Source: Pseudomonas sp. LRP2-20
Lineage (GTDB): Bacteria; Pseudomonadota; Gammaproteobacteria; Pseudomonadales; Pseudomonadaceae
Reading direction: 5' to 3'
Assembly: GCF_024349685.1 (NCBI RefSeq)
Contig: NZ_AP025944.1
Location: 254,001 to 318,000, forward strand
Length of the DNA: 64,000 nucleotides
The notes below the pieces were generated by a model, which was not told the DNA's origin, ran no database searches, and saw only the letters and a list, made by a program, of their open reading frames with translations. This document shows, one piece after another, positions 1 to 8,793 of the stretch (positions are counted from its first letter, which is position 1; the number at the start of each line of letters is the position of its first letter). The position numbers and the translations under genes are program-made.

Positions 1-219
1 ATCGAGCTGGTCAAGGACAAGGCCACCCGTAGCCGTTACGAAGGCAAAGGCGTGGGCATGGTGTGCCGCAACTTCTGCTTTGAAAACGGCCTGATCATGC
101 GCGCGGTGGGCGACACCATGATTATCGCGCCACCTTTGGTGATCAGCCGCGAGGAGGTCGACGAGCTCGTGGAAAAGGCGCGCAAGTGCCTCGACCTGAC
201 CCTCGAAGCGATCCGTTGA
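1..219 (+). CDS. spuC: Putrescine aminotransferase, 3' end (SpuC-like), partial
   Basis: Only the last 72 codons are in the window, open from base 1 and ending in TGA at 217-219. The translation carries the C-terminal small-domain pattern of class III PLP aminotransferases (GVGMVCRNFCFENGL, then MIIAPPLVISREEVDEL). SpuC transfers the amino group of putrescine to pyruvate in polyamine catabolism. The assignment rests on this tail plus its position directly upstream of a polyamine importer, as in the Pseudomonas spu cluster. The catalytic lysine lies outside the window, so another class III aminotransferase cannot be excluded from sequence alone. Confidence 0.8.
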   Translation: MELVKDKATRSRYEGKGVGMVCRNFCFENGLIMRAVGDTMIIAPPLVISREEVDELVEKARKCLDLTLEAIR

Positions 220-252
220 GCGTTTGCTAGGCTAGCGATGTGACATTAAGTG

Positions 253-292
253 GTTACAAGGGGCTGGTTTCCTTGAAACAGCGCCTTGTAAC
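253..292 (+). promoter_or_regulatory. Long hairpin in the spuC-spuD spacer
   Basis: A near-perfect inverted repeat: the arm beginning GTTACAAGG pairs with the arm ending CCTTGTAAC, about 18 bp per arm with one mismatch, one bulge and a three-base loop. No T-run follows, so it is not a standard intrinsic terminator. It may protect the spuC 3' end or act as a leader structure for spuD. Confidence 0.55.
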
Positions 293-302
293 TTGCCAGA
301 CT

Positions 303-321
303 AGCGACTGTTTCAGTCGCT
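303..321 (+). promoter_or_regulatory. Second small hairpin upstream of spuD
   Basis: AGCGACT and AGTCGCT flank a five-base loop, giving a perfect 7-bp stem 11 bases after the preceding larger hairpin. No T-run follows. Together the two structures fill most of the 170-base leader before spuD. Confidence 0.45.
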
Positions 322-389
322 GCGACGCGTGTAGCGCGGGGCCTGGCTGCTGAACGGATGGCTAATCAAAAAAATCTGGAGCATGACGC

Positions 390-1487
390 ATGAAGAAAAT
401 GGGCAAGACGTTGCTGGCCGCCGCCCTGATGGGTGCCATGGCCACTGCTGCACAGGCTGAGGACAAGGTACTTAACGTCTACAACTGGTCGGACTACATC
501 GCTCCGGACACCATCGCCAAGTTCGAGAAGCAGACCGGTATCAAGGTCAAGTACGACGTCTTCGACAGCAACGAAACCCTGGAAGCCAAGCTGCTGGCGG
601 GCAAGTCGGGCTACGACATCGTCGTGCCGTCCAACAACTTCCTGGCCAAGCAGATCAAGGCAGGCGTCTACGAGGAGCTGGACCGCTCCAAGCTGACCAA
701 CTGGAAGAACCTCGACGAAGACCTGCTCAAGGCCGTTGGCGATGCCAGCGACCAGGGCAACAAGCACGCTTTCCCGTACATGTGGGGTTCGATCGGTATC
801 GGCTACAACCCGGAGAAGGTCAAGGCTGCGCTGGGCGTGGACAAGATCGACTCGTGGGACGTGGTGTTCAAGCCTGAGAACATCGCCAAGCTCAAGAGCT
901 GCGGCGTGAGCTTCCTGGATGCCCCGACCGAGATGATCCCGGCCGCACTGCACTACCTGGGCAAGCCGACCAACAGCACCAGCAAGGAAGACCTGAAGGC
1001 CGCCGAGGAGCTGTTCCTCAAGATCCGTCCTTCGATCACCTACTTCCACTCGTCCAAGTACATTGGCGACATGGCCAACGGCAACATCTGCGTGGCCGTC
1101 GGCTATTCGGGTGACCTGGAGCAGTCCAAGGCACGTGCCCACGAAGCCGGCGACAAGGTCAAGGTGGACTACGTGATTCCGAAAGAAGGTGCCGGCACCT
1201 TCTACGACATGGTCGCCATCCCGAAAGATGCCGAGCATAAAGACGCCGCCTACCAGTTCATGAACTTCCTGCTGCAGCCGGAAATCATGGCCGAAATCAC
1301 CAACGCTGTGCGCTTCCCGAATGGCAACGCCGCTGCCACCCAGTTCGTGGACAAGGCAATCACCAGTGATCCAAGCATCTATCCACCGGCTGAAGTGAAG
1401 AAACAGCTGTATGCCATCGCGGCACCTGATGCCAAGGTCCAGCGTGACATCACCCGTAGCTGGACCAAGATCAAGTCGGGCAAATAA
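390..1487 (+). CDS. spuD: Polyamine ABC transporter, periplasmic binding protein (SpuD/PotF type)
   Basis: A 365-residue periplasmic solute-binding protein for polyamines, probably putrescine. The N-terminus is a signal peptide with a hydrophobic core and a cut after TAAQA. The mature part opens with [11 protein letters not shown], the signature of the PotD/PotF family, followed by [14 protein letters not shown] and the late motif [18 protein letters not shown] lies upstream of the ATG. A close paralogue follows on the same strand (1663-2757), then the ATPase and two permeases, so this is the first gene of the importer operon. P. aeruginosa SpuD binds putrescine and SpuE spermidine; which is which here follows from gene order and was not tested by residue comparison. 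Confidence 0.92.
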   Translation: MKKMGKTLLAAALMGAMATAAQAEDKVLNVYNWSDYIAPDTIAKFEKQTGIKVKYDVFDSNETLEAKLLAGKSGYDIVVPSNNFLAKQIKAGVYEELDRSKLTNWKNLDEDLLKAVGDASDQGNKHAFPYMWGSIGIGYNPEKVKAALGVDKIDSWDVVFKPENIAKLKSCGVSFLDAPTEMIPAALHYLGKPTNSTSKEDLKAAEELFLKIRPSITYFHSSKYIGDMANGNICVAVGYSGDLEQSKARAHEAGDKVKVDYVIPKEGAGTFYDMVAIPKDAEHKDAAYQFMNFLLQPEIMAEITNAVRFPNGNAAATQFVDKAITSDPSIYPPAEVKKQLYAIAAPDAKVQRDITRSWTKIKSGK

Positions 1488-1501
1488 CCCCGATGCGTGA
1501 C

Positions 1502-1529
1502 CTCTGGGCCGGGGTTTTCCGGCCCAGAG
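1502..1529 (+). promoter_or_regulatory. Hairpin between the two polyamine-binding protein genes
   Basis: CTCTGGGCCGG and CCGGCCCAGAG form a perfect 11-bp stem with a six-base loop, starting 14 bases after the first binding-protein gene. No T-run follows. A stem of this kind between a binding-protein gene and downstream transporter genes commonly stabilises the upstream message or partly ends transcription; that role is inferred. Confidence 0.55.
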
Positions 1530-1536
1530 CCAGTGA

Positions 1537-2757
<1,221 letters not shown>

Positions 2758-2828
2758 TTATCCAGACCCGTTGCGGTACCTGGAACACAGGCCGCGCGGG
2801 CACAAAAATCTTGTTGGGAGTTTCACTC

Positions 2829-3971
2829 ATGGCAGTTGCCTCCGGTGCCTATAAGAAAGCCCTCGAGGGTGGCCAGCAACCCAAGCAGGTGCTGGTCAAG
2901 ATCGACCGGGTTACAAAAAAATTCGACGAAACGGTCGCCGTGGACGATGTGTCCCTGGAAATCCGCAAAGGCGAGATCTTCGCCCTGCTGGGTGGCTCCG
3001 GTTCCGGCAAATCGACCTTGCTGCGCATGCTGGCCGGCTTCGAGCGCCCGACTGAAGGGCGGATTTTCCTCGATGGCGTCGACATCACCGACATGCCGCC
3101 GTACGAGCGGCCGATCAACATGATGTTCCAGTCCTACGCGCTGTTCCCGCACATGACCGTGGCGCAGAACATCGCCTTCGGCCTGCAGCAGGACAAGATG
3201 CCCAAGGCCGAGATCGACGCCCGCGTGGCCGAGATGCTCAAGCTGGTGCACATGACCCAGTACGCCAAGCGCAAGCCACACCAGCTCTCCGGTGGCCAGC
3301 GCCAGCGGGTGGCCCTGGCCCGCTCCCTGGCCAAGCGCCCCAAGCTGCTGCTGCTCGATGAGCCGATGGGCGCGCTGGACAAGAAACTGCGTTCGCAGAT
3401 GCAGCTGGAACTGGTGGAAATCATCGAGCGCGTGGGCGTGACCTGCGTGATGGTGACCCACGACCAGGAAGAGGCCATGACCATGGCCCAGCGCATCGCC
3501 ATCATGCACCTGGGCTGGATCGCCCAGATCGGTTCGCCGGTGGATATCTACGAGACCCCGACCAGCCGCCTGGTGTGCGAATTCATCGGTAACGTCAACC
3601 TGTTCGACGGTGAAGTGGTCGACGACGCCGAAGGCCACGCGATCATTGCCAGCCCGGAGCTGGAGCGCAAGATCTACGTCGGCCACGGCATCACCACGTC
3701 GGTGGAAGACAAGCACATTACCTACGCCCTGCGCCCGGAAAAGCTGCTGGTCACCACCAGCCAGCCGGACTTCGAGCACAACTGGTCGCGCGGCAAGGTC
3801 CACGACATTGCCTACCTGGGTGGCCACTCGGTGTTCTACGTCGAGCTGCCGAGCGGCAAGATCGTCCAGTCGTTCGTCGCCAACACTGAACGCCAGGGCG
3901 CCCGCCCGACCTGGGGCGATGAAGTGTATGTGTGGTGGGAAGACGACAGCGGCGTGGTACTGCGGTCATGA
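2829..3971 (+). CDS. spuF: Polyamine ABC transporter ATP-binding protein (SpuF/PotG)
   Basis: A 380-residue ABC ATPase that powers polyamine import at the inner membrane. It has Walker A GGSGSGKST, Q-loop [14 protein letters not shown], signature [16 protein letters not shown], Walker [13 protein letters not shown] and the switch histidine in MVTHDQEEA. The C-terminal third is a TOBE/OB regulatory domain, as in PotA/PotG. The first in-frame ATG is at 2811, but the ATG at 2829 has GGGAG nine bases upstream and gives the usual 380-residue length. The stop overlaps the start of the first permease by four bases (ATGA), indicating translational coupling. Confidence 0.94.
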   Translation: MAVASGAYKKALEGGQQPKQVLVKIDRVTKKFDETVAVDDVSLEIRKGEIFALLGGSGSGKSTLLRMLAGFERPTEGRIFLDGVDITDMPPYERPINMMFQSYALFPHMTVAQNIAFGLQQDKMPKAEIDARVAEMLKLVHMTQYAKRKPHQLSGGQRQRVALARSLAKRPKLLLLDEPMGALDKKLRSQMQLELVEIIERVGVTCVMVTHDQEEAMTMAQRIAIMHLGWIAQIGSPVDIYETPTSRLVCEFIGNVNLFDGEVVDDAEGHAIIASPELERKIYVGHGITTSVEDKHITYALRPEKLLVTTSQPDFEHNWSRGKVHDIAYLGGHSVFYVELPSGKIVQSFVANTERQGARPTWGDEVYVWWEDDSGVVLRS

Positions 3972-4888
3972 AACCACGCAAGCTCAAGCGAGCCTTCCAG
4001 CGTTTGATCCCGGAGGGGCGGCACGTGGTGATCGGGATTCCGTTCATCTGGCTGTTCCTGTTCTTCATGCTGCCGTTCTTCATCGTGTTGAAGATCAGCT
4101 TCGCCGAAGCCGACGTGGCGATCCCGCCGTATACCGAGATCTACAGCTACGTCGAAGACAAGATCCAGGTGGTGCTCAACATGGCCAACTATGGCCTGTT
4201 GACCGAGGATGAGCTGTACATCTCGGCCTACCTGGGCTCGTTGAAGATGGCCTTCTTCAGCACCTTGCTGTGCCTGCTGATCGGCTACCCGATGGCCTAC
4301 GCCATCGCCAACGCCAAGAAGGAGACCCAGACGGTCCTGCTGCTGCTGATCATGATGCCGACCTGGACTGCGATCCTGATCCGCGTCTATGCCTGGATGG
4401 GCATCCTCAGCAACAACGGGCTGCTCAACGGCTTCCTGCTGTGGACCGGGTTGATCGATCAGCCGTTGCAGATCCTCAACACCAACCTGGCGGTGTACAT
4501 CGGCGTGGTCTATTCGTACCTGCCGTTCATGATCCTGCCGCTGTTCGCCAACCTGGTGAAGCACGACCCGAGCCTGCTCGAAGCCGCTTCGGACCTGGGT
4601 TCGAGCACCTTCAACAGCTTCTGGAAGATCACCGTGCCGCTGTCGAAGAACGGCATCATCGCCGGCTGCATGCTGGTGTTCATCCCGGTGGTGGGCGAGT
4701 TCGTCATTCCTGAGCTGCTGGGCGGCCCGGAAACCCTGATGATCGGTAAAGTGCTGTGGCAGGAATTCTTCAACAACCGTGACTGGCCGGTGGCATCCGC
4801 CCTGGCGGTGGTGATGCTGGCGATCCTGATTGTGCCGATCCTGATGTTCAACCGTAGCCAGGCCAAAGAAATGGAGGGCAGAGCATGA
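3968..4888 (+). CDS. spuG: Polyamine ABC transporter permease (SpuG/PotH)
   Basis: A 306-residue inner-membrane permease with six predicted transmembrane helices and the binding-protein-dependent transport domain. The EAA loop that contacts the ATPase is visible as LLEAASDLGSSTFNSFWKITVP. The ATG at 3968 overlaps the ATPase stop; an open frame continues upstream but has no better start. Forms the heteromeric channel with the next gene, whose ATG in turn overlaps this gene's stop. Confidence 0.93.
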   Translation: MKPRKLKRAFQRLIPEGRHVVIGIPFIWLFLFFMLPFFIVLKISFAEADVAIPPYTEIYSYVEDKIQVVLNMANYGLLTEDELYISAYLGSLKMAFFSTLLCLLIGYPMAYAIANAKKETQTVLLLLIMMPTWTAILIRVYAWMGILSNNGLLNGFLLWTGLIDQPLQILNTNLAVYIGVVYSYLPFMILPLFANLVKHDPSLLEAASDLGSSTFNSFWKITVPLSKNGIIAGCMLVFIPVVGEFVIPELLGGPETLMIGKVLWQEFFNNRDWPVASALAVVMLAILIVPILMFNRSQAKEMEGRA

Positions 4889-5778
4889 AGCGCTTCAGTT
4901 TTTCCAAGCTGATGCTGGTGCTCGGCTTGCTGTTCATCTACCTGCCGATGCTGATCCTGGTGATCTACTCGTTCAACGCCTCCAAGCTGGTGACGGTGTG
5001 GGGCGGCTGGTCGGTGAAGTGGTACGTCGGCCTGCTCGACAACACCCAGTTGATGGGGTCGGTGATGCGCTCGCTGGAAATCGCCTGCTACACGGCGGTG
5101 GCGGCAGTGGCGCTGGGTACCCTGGCGGCCTTCGTGCTGACCCGGGTCACCCGCTTCAAGGGCCGTACGCTGTTCGGTGGCCTGGTCACCGCGCCGCTGG
5201 TGATGCCTGAGGTGATCACCGGTCTGTCGCTGTTGCTGCTGTTCGTGGCCATGGCGCAGATGATCGGCTGGCCGCAGGAGCGTGGCATCGTCACCATCTG
5301 GATCGCCCACACCACGTTCTGTGCGGCGTATGTGGCGGTGGTGGTGTCGGCACGCCTGCGTGAGCTGGACCTGTCGATCGAGGAAGCGGCGATGGACCTG
5401 GGTGCCAAGCCGTGGAAGGTGTTCTTCCTGATCACCATCCCGATGATCGCGCCATCGCTGGCGGCGGGCGGCATGATGTCGTTCGCGCTGTCGCTGGACG
5501 ACCTGGTACTGGCCAGCTTCGTGTCCGGCCCGGGTTCGACCACCCTGCCGATGGAAGTGTTCTCGGCGGTGCGTCTGGGCGTGAAGCCGGAGATCAACGC
5601 CGTGGCCAGCCTGATCCTGCTGTCGGTGTCGCTGGTGACCTTCTTTGTCTGGTACTTCAGCCGCCAGGCCGAAGAGCGTCGTCGCAAGGCGATCCAGCAG
5701 GCGATCGAGGAAGGCGCGGCGGCCAACGCCTCGCAGCCACAGGTCAAGCGCCCGGCGCAGGTTGCAGCGTCGGCCTGA
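4885..5778 (+). CDS. spuH: Polyamine ABC transporter permease (SpuH/PotI)
   Basis: A 297-residue second permease with six hydrophobic segments and the EAA loop LSIEEAAMDLGAKPWKVFFL. It starts in a four-base overlap with the preceding permease and closes the operon. The C-terminal tail after the last helix is unusually charged and Ala/Arg-rich (about 30 residues), which is common in Pseudomonas PotI proteins. A REP pair begins two bases after the stop and may act as 3' end protection. Confidence 0.93.
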   Translation: MKRFSFSKLMLVLGLLFIYLPMLILVIYSFNASKLVTVWGGWSVKWYVGLLDNTQLMGSVMRSLEIACYTAVAAVALGTLAAFVLTRVTRFKGRTLFGGLVTAPLVMPEVITGLSLLLLFVAMAQMIGWPQERGIVTIWIAHTTFCAAYVAVVVSARLRELDLSIEEAAMDLGAKPWKVFFLITIPMIAPSLAAGGMMSFALSLDDLVLASFVSGPGSTTLPMEVFSAVRLGVKPEINAVASLILLSVSLVTFFVWYFSRQAEERRRKAIQQAIEEGAAANASQPQVKRPAQVAASA

Positions 5779-5780
5779 CC

Positions 5781-5873
5781 CGGCCCTTTCGCGGGCAAGC
5801 CCGCTCCCACAGGTTATGTGCAATCCTCAAGGCATGCACAGTAACTGTGGGAGCGGGCTTGCCCGCGAAGGCC
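5781..5873. repeat. REP pair downstream of spuH
   Basis: Two inverted REP units, GCGGGCAAGCCCGCTCCCAC and its reverse complement, separated by about 30 bases. This is the standard P. putida pair arrangement and lies on the 3' side of a RAYT gene remnant. Confidence 0.9.
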
Positions 5874-5884
5874 CCAACATGGAT

Positions 5885-6341
5885 TTATAGCCATACCGCA
5901 TCCCAATGTGGGTATTCCCTGACACTCTTGACCAATCCGGCTCTTAAGGGATTGGCAACAATGTAGCGGGCCACATGCACCACATTCTCCTCCCTTCGCA
6001 GAGCATGGTCCTGATAACCCGGCTGCCATATCGGCATGTTCCTGACTCCCGCCTTGCGCAATGCAATGGCTGTGCGTGATTTGAACCGGCGCATCAGGGT
6101 TCCCCAATGTCACTTCTTTCAGCTCGATCAGCCAATGCAGATGATCCGGCATCACTACCCAGGCCAGAGAACGGCGATCCTGCATGTCATTTGAGAACCG
6201 CAGGTGTTTGACCACCAGGCGAGCGTGGTGAAAGTCGTGGAACAGTGGCTGTCGCTGGTATGTGATGGTGGTCAGCATGTAGAGCCTGCCAGGCTCGGAG
6301 AAGCGGCCACGGCGCAGTCGGTGGGATTCAGCTAACGGCAT
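5885..6341 (-). pseudogene. REP-associated tyrosine transposase (RAYT), frameshifted
   Basis: The minus strand encodes a Y1-type (HUH) transposase split over two frames. The N-terminal part (from ATG at 6341, MPLAESHRLRRGRF) contains the HUH motif in VVMPDHLHWLIEL. Shortly after KEVTLG, near position 6100, the frame shifts by one base. The C-terminal part then reads on in the next frame (LMRRFKSRTAIALRKAG, NMPIWQPGYQDHALRREE, ARYIVANPLRAGLV) to a stop at 5885. Read together the pieces give about 151 residues, the full RAYT length. RAYT proteins act on REP DNA, and REP pairs lie on both sides here. One extra base in an A/G run could be real decay or a sequencing error. Confidence 0.85.
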
Positions 6342-6445
6342 TGTGATCTTCCTTGAAGTTAATCCCCTTGAAGGGTAGCGGCTCAACTGTCACTGCCCAG
6401 TGGCTGATGGTTTCTGGATATGGTGCAAGCGTGTGTTTGGCTTTG

Positions 6446-6537
6446 CCGACCCTTTCGCGGGCAAGTTCGCTCCAACAGATACGGCACTGGCTTGAGGGTG
6501 GCGGTATTCCTGTAGGAGCGAAGAACCCCGCACCGGC
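6446..6537. repeat. Degenerate REP pair upstream of the RAYT remnant
   Basis: The left unit (CCCTTTCGCGGGCAAGTTCG) is nearly intact, while the right unit (CCTGTAGGAGCGAAGAACCC) is badly decayed. With the downstream pair it brackets the RAYT gene, the usual arrangement of a RAYT and its cognate REPs. The rest of 6342-6640 shows only the promoter region of the efflux operon. Confidence 0.7.
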
Positions 6538-6640
6538 GCTGAAAATGCCTAACTGATCCCCGTCAGTGATGTTTATCGAACCCTGAACTACGCTGACAGT
6601 CGCATCCCACGAATCATTTGCGCGCAAGCAAGGAGCCTGC

Positions 6641-7729
6641 ATGACGTTGATGCGTCCGCTGTCGGTCGTTTGCCTGGGGCTGCTGTACATGCTCACCGGC
6701 TGTAGCAAGGAAGAGGTACCCGAGACACTGCCACGTGTTGGTGTGCAGCAGGTCCAGCCCACCGATTTCGCTGCCAGGGTCACCCTGACCGGCGACGTGC
6801 AGGCGCGGGTGCAGACCGATCTGTCGTTCCGCGTCGGCGGCAAGATCATTTCGCGCAGCGTGGATGTTGGTGAGCACGTGAAAGCCAACCAGGTATTGGC
6901 GAGGCTCGACCCGAAAGACCTGCAGAACAACGTCGACTCGGCCAAGGCCGAGGTGTTCGCCGCCCAGGCCCGGGTCACCCAGACCAGCGCCGCCTTCGTG
7001 CGCCAGCAGAAACTGCTGCCCAAGGGCTACACCAGCCAGAGCGAATACGACTCTGCCGAAGCCGCGCTGCGCAGCAACCAGAGCGCGCTCAAGGCTGCTC
7101 AGGCACAGCTGGCCAACGCCAATGAGCAACTGAGCTACACCGCGCTGGTGTCCGAAGCCGATGGTGTGATCACCCAGCGCCAGGCCGAGGTCGGCCAGGT
7201 GGTGCAGGCGACCATGCCGATCTTCAGCCTGGCCCGTGACGGCGACCGCGATGCCGTGTTCAACGTTTATGAATCCCTGCTGGTGGCGCCACCCAGCGAC
7301 GCCGGCGTGATCGTCAGCCTGCTGGATGACCCCAAGGTCCAGGCCCATGGCTTTGTCCGTGAAATCACTCCCACCGTGTCGGCGCAAAGCGGCACGGTGC
7401 AGGTCAAGGTGGCGCTGAAGGACATACCGCCGGGCATGCAGCTGGGCGCACCGGTCACTGCCAGCACCAATGCGGTGGGGCGGCCGAGCATCGAACTGCC
7501 GTGGTCGGCGTTGACCAAGGGGCTGCATGAACCGGCAGTTTGGGTGGTGGGCGAGGGCGACAAGGTGGAACTGCGCAAAGTCGAACTCAGCCGCTACCTG
7601 ACCGGCAAGATCGTGGTCGCCAGCGGCCTGAAGGCTGGCGAGACCGTGGTGGTCAACGGTAGCCAGTTGCTGCACCCCGGCATGCAGGTAGAAAAGGTCG
7701 ATGCCAAGGCCCAAGGGGGTGAGCTATGA
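6641..7729 (+). CDS. RND efflux pump, periplasmic adaptor lipoprotein 1
   Basis: A 362-residue membrane-fusion protein linking an RND pump to an outer-membrane channel. It has a lipoprotein signal with lipobox LTGC (Cys21). The barrel-sandwich half-motifs are seen at RVGGKIISRSVDVGEHVKA and ADGVITQRQAEVGQVVQA, with an alpha-helical hairpin between them that is rich in Ala and Gln. AAGGAG precedes the ATG. The stop overlaps the next adaptor's start by four bases. Two consecutive adaptors before one pump is the TriA-TriB-TriC arrangement of P. aeruginosa; equivalence to that triclosan pump is an inference from architecture only. Confidence 0.9.
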   Translation: MTLMRPLSVVCLGLLYMLTGCSKEEVPETLPRVGVQQVQPTDFAARVTLTGDVQARVQTDLSFRVGGKIISRSVDVGEHVKANQVLARLDPKDLQNNVDSAKAEVFAAQARVTQTSAAFVRQQKLLPKGYTSQSEYDSAEAALRSNQSALKAAQAQLANANEQLSYTALVSEADGVITQRQAEVGQVVQATMPIFSLARDGDRDAVFNVYESLLVAPPSDAGVIVSLLDDPKVQAHGFVREITPTVSAQSGTVQVKVALKDIPPGMQLGAPVTASTNAVGRPSIELPWSALTKGLHEPAVWVVGEGDKVELRKVELSRYLTGKIVVASGLKAGETVVVNGSQLLHPGMQVEKVDAKAQGGEL

Positions 7730-8793
7730 CGCGCCTGCTGCTGATACTGTCAGCCGGGGTGCTGCTGGCCGCCTGCGGCAATGAGGAAGAAGCACCCGAG
7801 CCGATCCGGCCGGTGCTGTCGGTCAAGGTGGAGCCGCAGGTGCAGTCGCAGCTGGGGCGCTTCGCCGGCCTGATCGAGGCGCGCTTCGAAAGCACCTTGG
7901 GCTTTCGGGTTGGCGGGCGCATTGCCCGGCGTTGGCTGGATGTGGGCGCCCAGGTCAAACCGGGGGACACCTTGGCCACGCTCGACCCCACCGACCAGCA
8001 GAACCAGTTGCGTGCCGCCGAAGGCGACCTGGCAAAGGTCCAGGCACAGTGGATCAATGCCCAGGCCGATGCCCGCCGTCAGCAGCAGCTGTACGATCGC
8101 GGCGTCGGTGCCCAGGCGCAGCTGGATATCGCCCAGACCAACCTGAAAACTACCAGCGCCGCGCTGGAGCAGGCGCGCTCGGCGCTCAGCCAGGCCCGTG
8201 ACCAGCTCGACTACAGCACCCTGCGCACCGACCACGCGGCAGTGATTACCGCCTGGCAGGCCGAAGCCGGGCAGACCGTCACGGCGGGGCAGGCCGTGGT
8301 GACCCTGGCGCGCCCCGATGTGAAGGAAGCGGTAATCGACCTGCCTATCGGCTTGGCCGAGCAACTGAACAAGGACCTGACCTTCACCGTCGCGTCGCAG
8401 CTCGACCCGACCATCAACACCACCGCCACCCTGCGCGAACTGGAGCCGCAGGCCGATGCGACGACCCGGACCCGTCGCGCGCGCCTGACCTTGGCAAGCA
8501 CCCCGGCGGCCTTCCACCTGGGCACGGCAGTAAGCGTGACCCTGAGCTCGGAAGTGAGCCCGCGCAGCGAGCTGCCCCTGAGTGCCTTGCTCGAACGTGA
8601 CGGCAAGACTCAGGTCTGGGTGATCGATACCCAGCAGAAAACCGTGGGTACTCGCGACGTCACCCTGATCGACCGTACTGCCGACAGCATCGTTCTGGCC
8701 GCAGGGGTGCAGCCCGGCGAGCGCGTGGTGACGGCGGGCGTGAACAGCCTCAAGCCTGGCCAGAAGGTCACCTTCGACGAGGATGCGCAATGA
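7726..8793 (+). CDS. RND efflux pump, periplasmic adaptor lipoprotein 2
   Basis: A 355-residue second membrane-fusion protein with lipobox LAAC (Cys17). It shares the fold of the preceding adaptor: RVGGRIARRWLDVGAQVKPG, a helical hairpin rich in Gln and Ala, then a TAWQAEAGQTVTAGQAVVTL half-motif. Overall it is clearly diverged from adaptor 1, so this is an old duplication. ATGA overlaps at both ends couple it to adaptor 1 and to the pump. In TriABC both adaptors are needed for function, which would explain the retained pair. Confidence 0.9.
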   Translation: MTRLLLILSAGVLLAACGNEEEAPEPIRPVLSVKVEPQVQSQLGRFAGLIEARFESTLGFRVGGRIARRWLDVGAQVKPGDTLATLDPTDQQNQLRAAEGDLAKVQAQWINAQADARRQQQLYDRGVGAQAQLDIAQTNLKTTSAALEQARSALSQARDQLDYSTLRTDHAAVITAWQAEAGQTVTAGQAVVTLARPDVKEAVIDLPIGLAEQLNKDLTFTVASQLDPTINTTATLRELEPQADATTRTRRARLTLASTPAAFHLGTAVSVTLSSEVSPRSELPLSALLERDGKTQVWVIDTQQKTVGTRDVTLIDRTADSIVLAAGVQPGERVVTAGVNSLKPGQKVTFDEDAQ

